A DNA stretch of 64,000 nt from Roseomonas nitratireducens (GTDB lineage Bacteria > Pseudomonadota > Alphaproteobacteria > Acetobacterales > Acetobacteraceae): NCBI RefSeq assembly GCF_017813355.1, contig NZ_JAGIYZ010000007.1, positions 124,001 to 188,000 on the forward strand, read 5' to 3'. The notes beneath the pieces are model-generated. The model worked only from the letters and a program-made list of their open reading frames with translations. It searched no databases and was not told the DNA's origin. Positions 45,957 through 54,260 of the stretch are shown here, piece by piece. The translations under genes and the position numbers were made by a program. Numbering within the stretch: the stretch's first letter is position 1; the number at the start of each line of letters is the position of its first letter.

Positions 45957-45990
45957 CGGATCGAGGCGGGGCCTCGATCCGTTTTCTTTT
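45957..45990 (+). terminator. Rho-independent terminator of the waaA-lpxK-SDR operon
   Basis: CGGATCGAGG (45957-45966) and CCTCGATCCG (45972-45981) form a perfect 10-bp stem with loop CGGGG, followed by TTTTCTTTT (45982-45990). It is 110 bp past the SDR stop on the same strand. Confidence 0.9.
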
Positions 45991-46011
45991 CGGTCGCTCA
46001 AGCGGTTGGCG

Positions 46012-46380
46012 TCAGGCGGCGGTCCTTCGGCGGGCGCGCAGCGCGACCAGCGCGGCGCAGCCAAGCCATGCCACGAACAGCGACCCACGCCGCGGATCGT
46101 CCCGCCGCCGCTGCAGCATCGGCCAGCCGGCGGGAGAGATCGATTGCAGCGCCACCAGCACGGCGGGATAGCCGATGGTGCGGTACAGCGTGACCGGCAT
46201 CGGCCCTTCGGCCAGCAGCGCCGCCCCTTCGGGCCGCGGCCCGGGAACAAGCTGCATGGCATAGGCGAGGTAGGTCGGGCTGTCGGGCGTCTCGACCACG
46301 CCGAACATCTATGCCGCGACCAGCGCCGGCAGCGTCGAGAGCAGGGCGACGAGCGCGGTCGCGCCCCAGCCTCGGCTCAT
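46012..46380 (-). pseudogene. Broken membrane glycosyltransferase gene (in-frame amber, internal loss)
   Basis: One reading frame on the minus strand starts with ATG at 46380, overlapping the M20 stop by ATGA, and encodes a membrane segment WGATALVALLSTLPALVAA. It hits a TAG at 46309-46311, then continues in the same frame with MFGVVETPDSPTYLAYA, LYRTIGYPAVLVALQ and a short tail, DDPRRGSLFVAWLGCAALV, to a stop. The DSxxYxxYA and RTPGYP-like phrases are typical of the N-terminal region of PMT/GT83-like (dolichyl-phosphate mannosyltransferase-type) integral membrane glycosyltransferases, which have 400-600 residues. Only about 120 codons remain, so the centre is missing as well. The second half alone (46012-46308) is open and could still be translated. 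Confidence 0.6.
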
Positions 46381-47690
46381 CCTTCCGTCCCGCACCACAG
46401 CGCGATCAGCCCGGCGATCACGGCCACCCCGCGCCGGTAATCCGCGACATCCACCCATTCGTCGCGGCCGCCGTTCTGTGTCAGGTCGCCGCAGAGCGGG
46501 CCGAGCCCGACGCAGGGAATGCCCGACTGCACCATCGGGTTGCGGATGTCGGAGGATGTGTGCAGCGGGTTGATGTGCGGCGCCGTGCCGGTGGCCAGCC
46601 GCACCGCCTCGCTCGTCGCGGTCCAGAGCGGATCGCCCTCGACCACCTCGGCCCCCGTGACGCCGGAGACCCAGACGAGCTCGGGCGCGCAGGCGCGCAG
46701 CCCGGCATCGTGCGCGACGGCGTCGGCGAGCGCCTGCTCGACCTCCGCCTGCACCGCCGCCATCGCCTCGCCCGGCGGGAAGGCGAGCGCGCAGGACAGC
46801 TGCACCGCCGGCGGCACGCGCGATGCGCGGCCATCGCCGAGCGCGCGGATGTCGCCGATCAGCAGGTTGGTGGACCGCCCGATCGCCTTCTCCAGCACCG
46901 CGTGATGCACCCGCGCGCCGCGCCGCGCGTCCAGCGCCCGCAGCGCGGCGATCACCGCGGGCACGAGATCCACCGGGTTCATCGCGAGATGCGCGAAGGC
47001 GGTGTGCCCCGGTTCCTGCGTGTCCGGCAGGCGTCCGCGCAGGATGATGCGGAAGATCAGCTGCCCGGGCGCGAGCGCCTTCACCTCCCGCATCCCGAGC
47101 CCGGATTCGGCCGGGTGCAGGTACACCGCCGCATCCGCCGCGACGCCGCCATGCAGCAGCGCGTGCACGCCGCGGGCATGGCGCTTGGACGGCGTGCTGG
47201 CGAGGATGACGTCCCCCTTCGGCCGCAGCCCCGCGTCGCGCAGCACGCGCACCGCCTCGACCATGGTCGCGACGCCGGCGAGGTCGTCGGCCACGCCCCA
47301 GCCATGGATGCGCCCGGCCTCGATCCCGCCGGCGAAGGGGTCGTGCCGCCAGCCATGGTTCGGGTCGAAGGCCTCGCCATCCGGATGGGCGAAGAAGATC
47401 ACGCTGCGCCCGCCCCCGGTGCCGGGCAGGCGGGCGAGGATCGCTATGCGCTCCTCCGTCGCCATGGCGGCGTCCGAGGCGAATTCCTCCCGCAGCCGCA
47501 CCTCCGCCGGGCGGTAGGCGCGGTGCTCGACGACGCAGCCGAGCGCGGCGGCGGCCTCCGCCACGCGGGCCTGCACCGCCGCCTCGCCTTCGCGCTGCAG
47601 GCGGATCAGGTCGCGCAGGAAGGCGACGGAGCCTTCGCCGCTCGCCTCGGCGGCGGCGGCGAGGCGGGCGGCGAGGTCGGGGCCGGGCAT
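46377..47690 (-). CDS. M20-family peptidase/amidohydrolase-like protein, atypical active site
   Basis: A 437-residue protein with the two-domain M20 layout (ArgE/DapE/carboxypeptidase type). Visible metal-site regions are VIFFAHPDGEAF (H-x-D), IHGWGVADDLAGVATMVEA (bridging Asp), VYLHPAESG (Glu) and NPLHTSSDIRNPMVQSG (final His and Asp). The catalytic Glu-Glu pair expected after the bridging Asp is not seen; that region reads LASTPSKRHARGVHALLHGG. The dimerisation domain is present (about 210-330). The substrate is unknown and activity is uncertain. The downstream broken glycosyltransferase gene is translationally coupled. It is divergent from the MFS gene over 174 bp. Confidence 0.8.
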   Translation of the reverse strand: MPGPDLAARLAAAAEASGEGSVAFLRDLIRLQREGEAAVQARVAEAAAALGCVVEHRAYRPAEVRLREEFASDAAMATEERIAILARLPGTGGGRSVIFFAHPDGEAFDPNHGWRHDPFAGGIEAGRIHGWGVADDLAGVATMVEAVRVLRDAGLRPKGDVILASTPSKRHARGVHALLHGGVAADAAVYLHPAESGLGMREVKALAPGQLIFRIILRGRLPDTQEPGHTAFAHLAMNPVDLVPAVIAALRALDARRGARVHHAVLEKAIGRSTNLLIGDIRALGDGRASRVPPAVQLSCALAFPPGEAMAAVQAEVEQALADAVAHDAGLRACAPELVWVSGVTGAEVVEGDPLWTATSEAVRLATGTAPHINPLHTSSDIRNPMVQSGIPCVGLGPLCGDLTQNGGRDEWVDVADYRRGVAVIAGLIALWCGTEG

Positions 47691-47864
47691 GGGACGTTCC
47701 TGCGATGGACCTGCGATGCTTCAGGCGCCGGTTGCGCTGCGTCAAGCCGCCTGCCCCTGGCCGGCGCATCCGCGCCATGCGCGCGCCCCTCTGGCCCGGC
47801 GCGACACCGCCTGCCAGGGTGGCGGTGCCGGGAGGGACCCAGATGCACAAGACGCGACGCGGCG

Positions 47865-49094
47865 ATGGCTGACGCCGCCCTGATCGATTCGCCGGCGGCC
47901 TGGCGGCGCCTCGGCGTCGCGCTGCTGCTCTCGGCCATCGGCTCCGTGCCCATGTGGGCGGTCGTGGTGATGCTGCCGGCGGTGCAGGCGGAATTCGGCA
48001 CGGCACGCGCCGACGCCTCCCTGCCCTACACCATGACGATGGTGGGCTTCGTGGCGGGCGGCGTGCTGATGGGCCGGCTGTCGGACCGCTTCGGGGTCAT
48101 GGTGCCGGTGCTGATCGGTGCCGTCGCGCTCGGCCTGGGCGGCGTCGCGGCGGCGATGGCGCCCGGCATCCTGGCCTTCGGGCTCGCCTATGGCCTGCTG
48201 CTCGGCTGCTTCGGGGCGGCGGCGGTGTTCGGGCCGCTGATCGCCGACGTCTCGCTGTGGTTCGCGAAGCGGCGCGGCATCGCCGTCGCCCTCGCCGCAT
48301 CGGGCAACTATGTCGCGGGCACGATCTGGCCGCCGCTGCTGCAATGGGGCGTCCAGACGATCGGCTGGCGGCACGCGCATCTCGCCATGGGCGTCTTCTG
48401 CGTCGCGACGATGCTGCCGCTCGCCTTCGCGCTGCGCCGGCGCCTGCCGCTGCCCGCGCCGCGCCCCGCCGCTGCGCCGGGCGCGGCGCCCGAGCGCGTG
48501 CTCGGCCTGTCGCCGAACGGGCTGCAGATGGCGCTGACCGCGGCCGGCATCGCCTGCTGCGTCGCCATGGCCATGCCGCAGGTCCATATCGTCGCCTATT
48601 GCGTCGACCTGGGCTACGGCGCGCAGCGCGGCGCGGAGATGCTTTCCCTCATGCTCGCCTGCGGCATCGTCTCCCGCCTGGTGTTCGGGGTGGTGATGGA
48701 CCGGATCGGCGGGCTCGCCACGCTCGCGCTCGGCTCGGCCTTGCAGGGGGTGGCGCTGCTGCTGTTCCTGCCGGCCGACGGGATGGTGGCGCTCTATGTC
48801 GTCAGCGCCGTCTTCGGCCTGTTCCAGGGCGGCATCGTGCCCTCCTACGCGATGATCGTGCGGGAGAACTTCCCGCCCTCCCAGGCGGGCACGCGGGTCG
48901 GCATCGCGCTGTCCTCGACGCTGGTCGGCATGGCGCTGGGCGGCTGGATGGCGGGCGCGATCTTCGACGCGACCGGGTCCTACGACGCGGCGATGTGGAA
49001 CGGCATCGCCTGGAACCTGGTGAACCTGGCCATCGCGCTGTGGCTGCTGCAGCGCGGTCGGCGCTTCCGGGGGACGCGGCCGGCCTTCGCCTGA
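47865..49094 (+). CDS. MFS transporter
   Basis: A 409-residue major facilitator superfamily permease with 12 hydrophobic spans. The loop 2-3 motif is GVLMGRLSDRFGVMVPVL, and the loop 8-9 counterpart is RLVFGVVMDRIGGLATLA. The general pattern, including SLWFAKRRGIAVALAASGNYVAGT and the central hydrophilic loop with Pro/Ala repeats, matches the oxalate/formate and monocarboxylate porter group. The substrate is unknown; an organic acid is a reasonable guess. It is divergent from the M20-like gene. Confidence 0.9.
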   Translation: MADAALIDSPAAWRRLGVALLLSAIGSVPMWAVVVMLPAVQAEFGTARADASLPYTMTMVGFVAGGVLMGRLSDRFGVMVPVLIGAVALGLGGVAAAMAPGILAFGLAYGLLLGCFGAAAVFGPLIADVSLWFAKRRGIAVALAASGNYVAGTIWPPLLQWGVQTIGWRHAHLAMGVFCVATMLPLAFALRRRLPLPAPRPAAAPGAAPERVLGLSPNGLQMALTAAGIACCVAMAMPQVHIVAYCVDLGYGAQRGAEMLSLMLACGIVSRLVFGVVMDRIGGLATLALGSALQGVALLLFLPADGMVALYVVSAVFGLFQGGIVPSYAMIVRENFPPSQAGTRVGIALSSTLVGMALGGWMAGAIFDATGSYDAAMWNGIAWNLVNLAIALWLLQRGRRFRGTRPAFA

Positions 49095-49154
49095 GGCCGT
49101 CGCGCGACCGGCCGGTGCCCTGGCGCCGCGCCCGATGCGCGCCATCTGGACGGG

Positions 49155-49574
49155 ATGGAAGAACGCCTTTTCACCGCGGCGAATACCCTGGCGCTCGCGG
49201 GCTGGGTCCTGCTGGTGCTGGCCCCGCGCCGGCGCTGGGCGCATTGGGATGTGGCCGGGGTGGCGATCCCGGCCGTGCTCGCGCTGGCCTATGTCGTGCT
49301 GCTCGCCTGGCATGCGCCGGGGGCGGAGGGCGGCTTCTCGACGCTGGCCGGCGTGCGCGCCCTGTTCGCGACGGACGGCGTGCTGCTGGCGGGCTGGCTG
49401 CATTACCTCGCCTTCGACCTGTTCCTCGGCGCCTGGATGTGCCGGCGCGCGACGGCCGAGGCGCTGCCGCTGTGGCGGCTCTATCCCGCCCTGCCGCTGA
49501 CCTTCCTCGCCGGTCCGGCGGGGCTGCTGCTGTTCCTCGCGCTCCGCGCGCTGCCCGGGCGGCGGGTGGCATGA
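49155..49574 (+). CDS. DUF4281 (ABA4-like) membrane protein
   Basis: A 139-residue protein with four hydrophobic spans matching the ABA4-like/DUF4281 pattern: N-terminal ERLFTAANTLALAGWVLLVL, GGFSTLAGVRALFATDGVLLAGWLHYLAFDLFLGAWM, and the C-terminal LPLTFLAGPAGLLLFLALR. Plant ABA4 acts in neoxanthin synthesis; the bacterial role is unknown. It overlaps the following gene by ATGA, so the two products are made together. Confidence 0.88.
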   Translation: MEERLFTAANTLALAGWVLLVLAPRRRWAHWDVAGVAIPAVLALAYVVLLAWHAPGAEGGFSTLAGVRALFATDGVLLAGWLHYLAFDLFLGAWMCRRATAEALPLWRLYPALPLTFLAGPAGLLLFLALRALPGRRVA

Positions 49575-50365
49575 TCGCCGCGTGGAGGATTCTGGACGCG
49601 CGGCAGCCGGCCCTCGCGCGGACCGGGCTTGCCATGGCTGCGCTGCTGCTCGCCTGCCTCGTCGTGATGCTCTTCGATGGGCGGGAGATCCGCGGCGTCT
49701 CGGTCTGGGTGAAGCCGGCGAAGTTCGCGGGCTCCCTCGCGCTGTGGTGCTGGTCGCTCGCGCTCGCCTGGTCCGCGCTGGCGGAGGATTGGCGCGAGGG
49801 GCGCGCGGCGCGGGCGATCGTCGCGGGGACCCTCGCCTGCGGGCTGTTCGAGGTCGGCTGGATCACGCTGCGCGCGATGCTCGGCGAGCCGTCGCATTTC
49901 GCGCGCGATGCGCTGGGTGCTGCGGCCTATGGACTGATGGGGCTCGCGGCGCTGCTGCTGTGCCTTTGCGCGGCGGGCTTCGGGGCGCTGGTCGCGGCGC
50001 GGGGCGACGCCGCGATGCCGCGCCTGCTGCGCGGAGGCATCGCGCTCGGCTTCCTCGTCGCCGGGCTGGGCGGCGCGGCGACGGGCTTCGCCATCAGCGC
50101 GAATCTCGGGCCCTATGTCGGCGCGCCGCCGACCGATGCCGGCGCCTGGCCGCCCTTCTTCTGGTCGCGCGACGGGGGCGACCTGCGCGTCGCGCATTTC
50201 GTCGCGGTGCATGCGATGCAGGCGCTGCCGCTGCTGGCCTGGGCGCTGCTGCGCCTGCGCGCGCCGGCCGCGGCGGGCTGGCTCGCGGCGGGGACGCTGG
50301 GCTGGGTGGGCCTTGCCGGCGCGGCCTTCGCGCTGGCGTCGGCGGGCCGGGCGGCGCTGCCCTGA
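49571..50365 (+). CDS. Integral membrane protein of unknown function
   Basis: A 264-residue protein with about seven hydrophobic spans and no recognised family. Notable features are FDGREIRGVSVWVKPAKFAGSLALW, a conserved-looking segment in the second loop, and PPFFWSRDGGDLRVAHFVAVHAMQALPLLAW, where several His and aromatic residues cluster at the membrane edge as in some cytochrome or redox membrane proteins. It begins inside the stop of the DUF4281 gene (ATGA). The pair probably act together; no function is proposed. Confidence 0.7.
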   Translation: MIAAWRILDARQPALARTGLAMAALLLACLVVMLFDGREIRGVSVWVKPAKFAGSLALWCWSLALAWSALAEDWREGRAARAIVAGTLACGLFEVGWITLRAMLGEPSHFARDALGAAAYGLMGLAALLLCLCAAGFGALVAARGDAAMPRLLRGGIALGFLVAGLGGAATGFAISANLGPYVGAPPTDAGAWPPFFWSRDGGDLRVAHFVAVHAMQALPLLAWALLRLRAPAAAGWLAAGTLGWVGLAGAAFALASAGRAALP

Positions 50366-50409
50366 GCCCCCCTCGCAATCCCGCCACCATCGTTCCATAG
50401 AGCGGCGCT

Positions 50410-52062
50410 GTGCCCGCCGAACCCATCCTCCTCCGCCGCGTGCTGTTCCTGCTGCTGGCGCTTGCCATCACGGCGGGGCTCGTCTCGCTCGCGGTCGCCG
50501 TGCTCGCGCCCGGCGGCTGGACGGTGTGGGAGGCGCTGATCCTCGCCTGCTTCCTCGGCACGATTCCCTGGAGCGCGCTGTCCGCCGCGAACGCCCTGGT
50601 GGGCTTGGTCATCCTGCTCGGCGCGCGGGACCCCGTCGCCGCCGTGCTGCCGGCGCTGCGCCATGCGCGCCCGCCGCCGCCGAGGGGCCGCACCGCGATC
50701 GCGATCTGCGTGCGCAACGAGGACATGGCCGCCGTGCTGCCGCCGCTCGGGCGGCTGATGGACGGGCTGCCCGTATCGCATTTCGATCTCTGGGTGCTGT
50801 CCGACACGCCGTCGGGCCCGGCCGCCGAGGCCGAGGAAGCCGCCTTCCGCGCCTTCGCCGCGCAGCGGGCGAACGCGCATTACCGCCGCCGCGCGTCGAA
50901 CGAGGGCTTCAAGGCCGGCAACGTCATGGACTTCCTCGACCATCACGCGGCGGGGTTGGACCATTTCCTCTGCCTCGACGCGGATTCCGAGATGACGCCG
51001 GCCGCCGTGTTGCGCCTCGTCGGGTGCCTGGACGCCGATCCGCGCCTGGCCATCGTGCAGCAGCTGATCCATGGCCGGCCGGCGACCGCCGCCTTCCCGC
51101 GTCTGTTCCAGTTCGGCATGCGCCACGGCATGCGCACATGGGCGATCGGCCAGGCCTGGTGGCAGGGCGACCAGGGCCCCTATTGGGGCCACAACGCCAT
51201 CATCCGCATCGCGCCCTTCCGCGAGCATTGCCGGCTCGGGCCGCTGCCCGACGGCAGCCGCATCCTCTCCCACGATCAGGTGGAGGCGACGCGCCTGACC
51301 GCCGCCGGCTGGAAGGTGCGCGTGCTGCCCGACGACGACGGCAGCGCGGAAGGCAACCCGCCCACCTTCGGCGATTTCGTGACGCGGGACCTGCGCTGGG
51401 CCGGCGGCAACATGCAGTACCTCGCCCTGCTGCGCCTGCCCGGGCAGACCTGGATGGCGCGGTGGCAGCTGGTGCAGGCGATCCTGCTGTTCCTCGGCGC
51501 GCCGCTCTGGTGCGCCATCCTGCTGCTCGCCGCGGCCAACGCGCTGACCGGTGGCGGGGCGGCGACGCCGACCCTCGCGCTGGTCGCGCTGCTCGCCGCC
51601 GGCTGGGCCTGCCACTACGCGCCGAAGCTCGCCGGCTATGCCGAGATGCTGGCGAAGCCCGCGCTGGCCGCGCGCTATGGCGGGCGCGGCGCGGTCGCGC
51701 GCGGCGCGGCGGCGGAGATCCTGTTCACCACGCTGATGGAACCGGCGCGGCTGATGGCGCAGTCGCTGTTCCTGGTCGCGCTGCCCTTCGGGCTGAAGGT
51801 GGGCTGGGTGCCGCAGAACCGCGCCGATCGCGGCGTCGCCTGGGAGGACGCCGCGCGGCAGTTCTGGCCGCCGACGCTGGCGGGCGTGCTGCTCACCATC
51901 GGCTTCGCCGCGGCCTCGCCCCTCGCGCTGCTGCTGGCGGCGCCGGTGCTGGCCTCGCTGCTGCTCGCCATCCCCTTCGCGGTGGTCACGGCCGATGCGG
52001 ACTTCTCGGCGCGGCTGCGCGCGGCGGGGCTCTGCGCCCTGCCGGAGGAGCGCGGCGCGTGA
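50410..52062 (+). CDS. mdoH: Glucans biosynthesis glucosyltransferase OpgH/MdoH
   Basis: A 550-residue GT2 membrane glucosyltransferase that builds periplasmic beta-glucans. Two N-terminal spans are followed by the catalytic core: IAICVRNEDMAAVLPPL, FDLWVLSDT, FLCLDADSEMTPAAVLRL (DxD), SHDQVEATRLTAAGW and RDLRWAGGNMQYLAL (the QxxRW equivalent). Four or five C-terminal spans follow. E. coli OpgH is about 850 residues, so this is a short form without the long cytoplasmic ends. Translation starts at GTG 50410. The usual partner opgG is not adjacent. It overlaps the RibD-like gene by 4 bp (GTGA). Confidence 0.88.
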   Translation: MPAEPILLRRVLFLLLALAITAGLVSLAVAVLAPGGWTVWEALILACFLGTIPWSALSAANALVGLVILLGARDPVAAVLPALRHARPPPPRGRTAIAICVRNEDMAAVLPPLGRLMDGLPVSHFDLWVLSDTPSGPAAEAEEAAFRAFAAQRANAHYRRRASNEGFKAGNVMDFLDHHAAGLDHFLCLDADSEMTPAAVLRLVGCLDADPRLAIVQQLIHGRPATAAFPRLFQFGMRHGMRTWAIGQAWWQGDQGPYWGHNAIIRIAPFREHCRLGPLPDGSRILSHDQVEATRLTAAGWKVRVLPDDDGSAEGNPPTFGDFVTRDLRWAGGNMQYLALLRLPGQTWMARWQLVQAILLFLGAPLWCAILLLAAANALTGGGAATPTLALVALLAAGWACHYAPKLAGYAEMLAKPALAARYGGRGAVARGAAAEILFTTLMEPARLMAQSLFLVALPFGLKVGWVPQNRADRGVAWEDAARQFWPPTLAGVLLTIGFAAASPLALLLAAPVLASLLLAIPFAVVTADADFSARLRAAGLCALPEERGA

Positions 52063-52586
52063 CCGCGCGGCTGCGCCTGTATGCCGCCGTCTCGCTCGAC
52101 ATGTGCCTCGCCGATGCGGCGGGCGGCGTCGGCTGGCTCGCGCCCTTCGAGAGCGAGGACTACGGCACGGCGGCCTTCATCGCCGGGATCGGCACGGTGC
52201 TGACAGGCCGCGCCACCTACGACCAGGCGCGCGGCTTCGGCGACTGGCCCTATGCCGGCAAGCGCGTCGTGGTGCTGACCGGCCGGCCGCTCGATCCGGC
52301 GCCGCCGGCGGGGGTCGAGGCGGCGAGCGGCGACCTCGCCCTGCTGGTCGAACGGCTGCGGCGGGAGACGCTGCGCGGCGACATCTGGCTGCTCGGCGGC
52401 GCCTCTGTCGCGCAGGCCTGCCTCGCGCTCGGCGTCGTGGACAGCATCGAGCTGTTCCTCATGCCGGTCACGCTGGGCGCGGGGCTGCCGCTTTTCGCGC
52501 CGGGCGGCATGCCTGCCGCCTGGCGGCTGGAGGAGACGCGGCGCTGGCCGAACGGCGTGCTGGCCGTGACCTATACGCGGCGCTGA
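52059..52586 (+). CDS. RibD C-terminal/DHFR-like reductase
   Basis: A 175-residue protein with the dihydrofolate-reductase-like fold of the RibD C-terminal domain. Features are LRLYAAVSLDMCLADAAGGVGWL (N-terminal substrate strand), GTVLTGRATYDQARGFGDWPYAGKRVVVLTGRP, IWLLGGASVAQACLA (NADPH loop) and SIELFLMPVTLGAGLPLF. It resembles stand-alone YyaP/YwjB-like reductases rather than bifunctional RibD. The substrate is unknown. It starts at GTG overlapping the mdoH stop. Confidence 0.85.
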   Translation: MTARLRLYAAVSLDMCLADAAGGVGWLAPFESEDYGTAAFIAGIGTVLTGRATYDQARGFGDWPYAGKRVVVLTGRPLDPAPPAGVEAASGDLALLVERLRRETLRGDIWLLGGASVAQACLALGVVDSIELFLMPVTLGAGLPLFAPGGMPAAWRLEETRRWPNGVLAVTYTRR

Positions 52587-52648
52587 GGGGGTATCCAGCC
52601 CCCCGCGGCCCCGGCATGCTGGCGCCGAAGAAAAGGAGGGGACCAGGA

Positions 52649-54256
52649 ATGGACGCCGTGATCGTCGGCGCCGGCTTCGCCGGCCTCTACATGCTGCATC
52701 GCCTGCGCGGCCTGGGCATGACCGCGACCATCCTGGAAGCCGCGGACGATGTCGGCGGCACCTGGTACTGGAACCGCTATCCCGGCGCGCGCTGCGACGT
52801 CGAGAGCATGCAGTACTCCTTCTCCTTCGACGAGGCGCTGCAGCAGGAGTGGCGCTGGTCGGAGCGCTTCGCGGCCCAGCCCGAGATCCTGCGCTACGCG
52901 CGCCACGTCGCGGACCGCTTCGACCTGCGCCGCGACATCCGCTTCAACACGCGCGTCGAGCGCGCCGCCTTCGACGAGGCCGCGTCGCTCTGGCGCCTGC
53001 GCACCACGGCGGGGGAGGAGATCACCGCCCGCCACTGCATCATGGCGACCGGGTGCCTTTCGGCCGCGCGCCTGCCCGACATCCCGGGACGCGAGACCTT
53101 CCGTGGCGCGACCTACCACACCGGCCGCTGGCCGCATGAGCCGGTGGACTTCACCGGGCTGCGCGTCGGCATCGTCGGCACCGGCTCCTCCGCCATCCAG
53201 GCGATCCCGGTGATTGCGGAGCAGGCGGCGCATCTCACCGTCTTCCAGCGCACGCCGAACTTCTCCATCCCGTCGCGCAACCGGGCGATGGACGACGAAT
53301 ACGAAGGATCGTGGAAGTCGCGCTACGCGGAACGGCGCCGGCATGCGCGCACGCTGCGCACGGGGATCGATTATCCGCTCAACCCGCTCTCGGCGCTCGA
53401 GGTCGATGCGGATGCGCGGGAGGGCGAGTACGCGACGCGCTGGCAGAAGGGCGGCACCGCCTTCATGGCCGCCTTTTCCGACCTGCTGACGAACCAGGCG
53501 GCGAACGACACCGCGGCCGACTTCGTGCGCCGGCAGATCCGCGCCATCGTGAAGAACCCGGCGACGGCCGAGGCGCTGTGCCCGACCAACCACCCGATCG
53601 GCACCAAGCGCATCTGCGTCGATACCGGCTACTACGAGACCTTCAACCGCCCGGACGTCACGCTGGTCGACCTGCGCCGCACGCCGATCGAGGCGATCAC
53701 GCCCGAAGGGATCCGCACGTCCGCGGGCGAGCACGCGCTCGACGCCATCGTCTTCGCCACGGGCTTCGACGCCATGACCGGCGCGCTGCTCGGCATGGAG
53801 ATCGCCGGCCGCGGCGGGGAGACGCTCGCGCGCCACTGGGCGGCGGGGCCCGTCGCCTATCTGGGGCTGATGGCGGCGGGCTTCCCGAACATGTTCATGA
53901 TCACCGGGCCGGGCAGCCCTTCGGTGCTGTCGAACATGATGGTGTCGATCGAGCAGCATGTGGACCTCGTCACCGACCTGCTCGCCCATCTGCGCGACCG
54001 CGGCGCGGCGACGGTGGAAGCCGATGCGGCCGCCGAGGAAGGCTGGGTCCGCCACGCGAACGAGGTCGCGCACCGCACGCTCTATCCGCGCGCCAATTCC
54101 TGGTACATGGGCGTGAACATCCCCGGCAAGCCGCAGGTCTTCATGCCGTATATCGGCGGCGTCGGGACCTATCGCGAGATCTGCGACGGCATCGCCGCGC
54201 GCGGCTGGGAAGGCTTCCGCTTCGCCCCCGAAGCCTCCCGCGCGGCGGCGGAATAG
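52649..54256 (+). CDS. Flavin-dependent Baeyer-Villiger-type monooxygenase
   Basis: A 535-residue class B flavoprotein monooxygenase (cyclohexanone/phenylacetone monooxygenase type), using FAD, NADPH and O2 to oxidise ketones. The FAD motif is VIVGAGFAGLYMLHRL, followed by DVGGTWYWNRYPGARCD, the BVMO fingerprint FRGATYHTGRWPH (FxGxxxHxxxWP), the NADPH motif VGIVGTGSSAIQAIP, and the late ATGF motif IVFATGFDAMTGAL. AGGAGG sits about 10 bp before the ATG at 52649. The esterase gene starts 4 bp after the stop; an esterase for the ester or lactone product is the usual partner, so a small ketone catabolism cassette is likely. Confidence 0.93.
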   Translation: MDAVIVGAGFAGLYMLHRLRGLGMTATILEAADDVGGTWYWNRYPGARCDVESMQYSFSFDEALQQEWRWSERFAAQPEILRYARHVADRFDLRRDIRFNTRVERAAFDEAASLWRLRTTAGEEITARHCIMATGCLSAARLPDIPGRETFRGATYHTGRWPHEPVDFTGLRVGIVGTGSSAIQAIPVIAEQAAHLTVFQRTPNFSIPSRNRAMDDEYEGSWKSRYAERRRHARTLRTGIDYPLNPLSALEVDADAREGEYATRWQKGGTAFMAAFSDLLTNQAANDTAADFVRRQIRAIVKNPATAEALCPTNHPIGTKRICVDTGYYETFNRPDVTLVDLRRTPIEAITPEGIRTSAGEHALDAIVFATGFDAMTGALLGMEIAGRGGETLARHWAAGPVAYLGLMAAGFPNMFMITGPGSPSVLSNMMVSIEQHVDLVTDLLAHLRDRGAATVEADAAAEEGWVRHANEVAHRTLYPRANSWYMGVNIPGKPQVFMPYIGGVGTYREICDGIAARGWEGFRFAPEASRAAAE

Positions 54257-54260
54257 CGCC

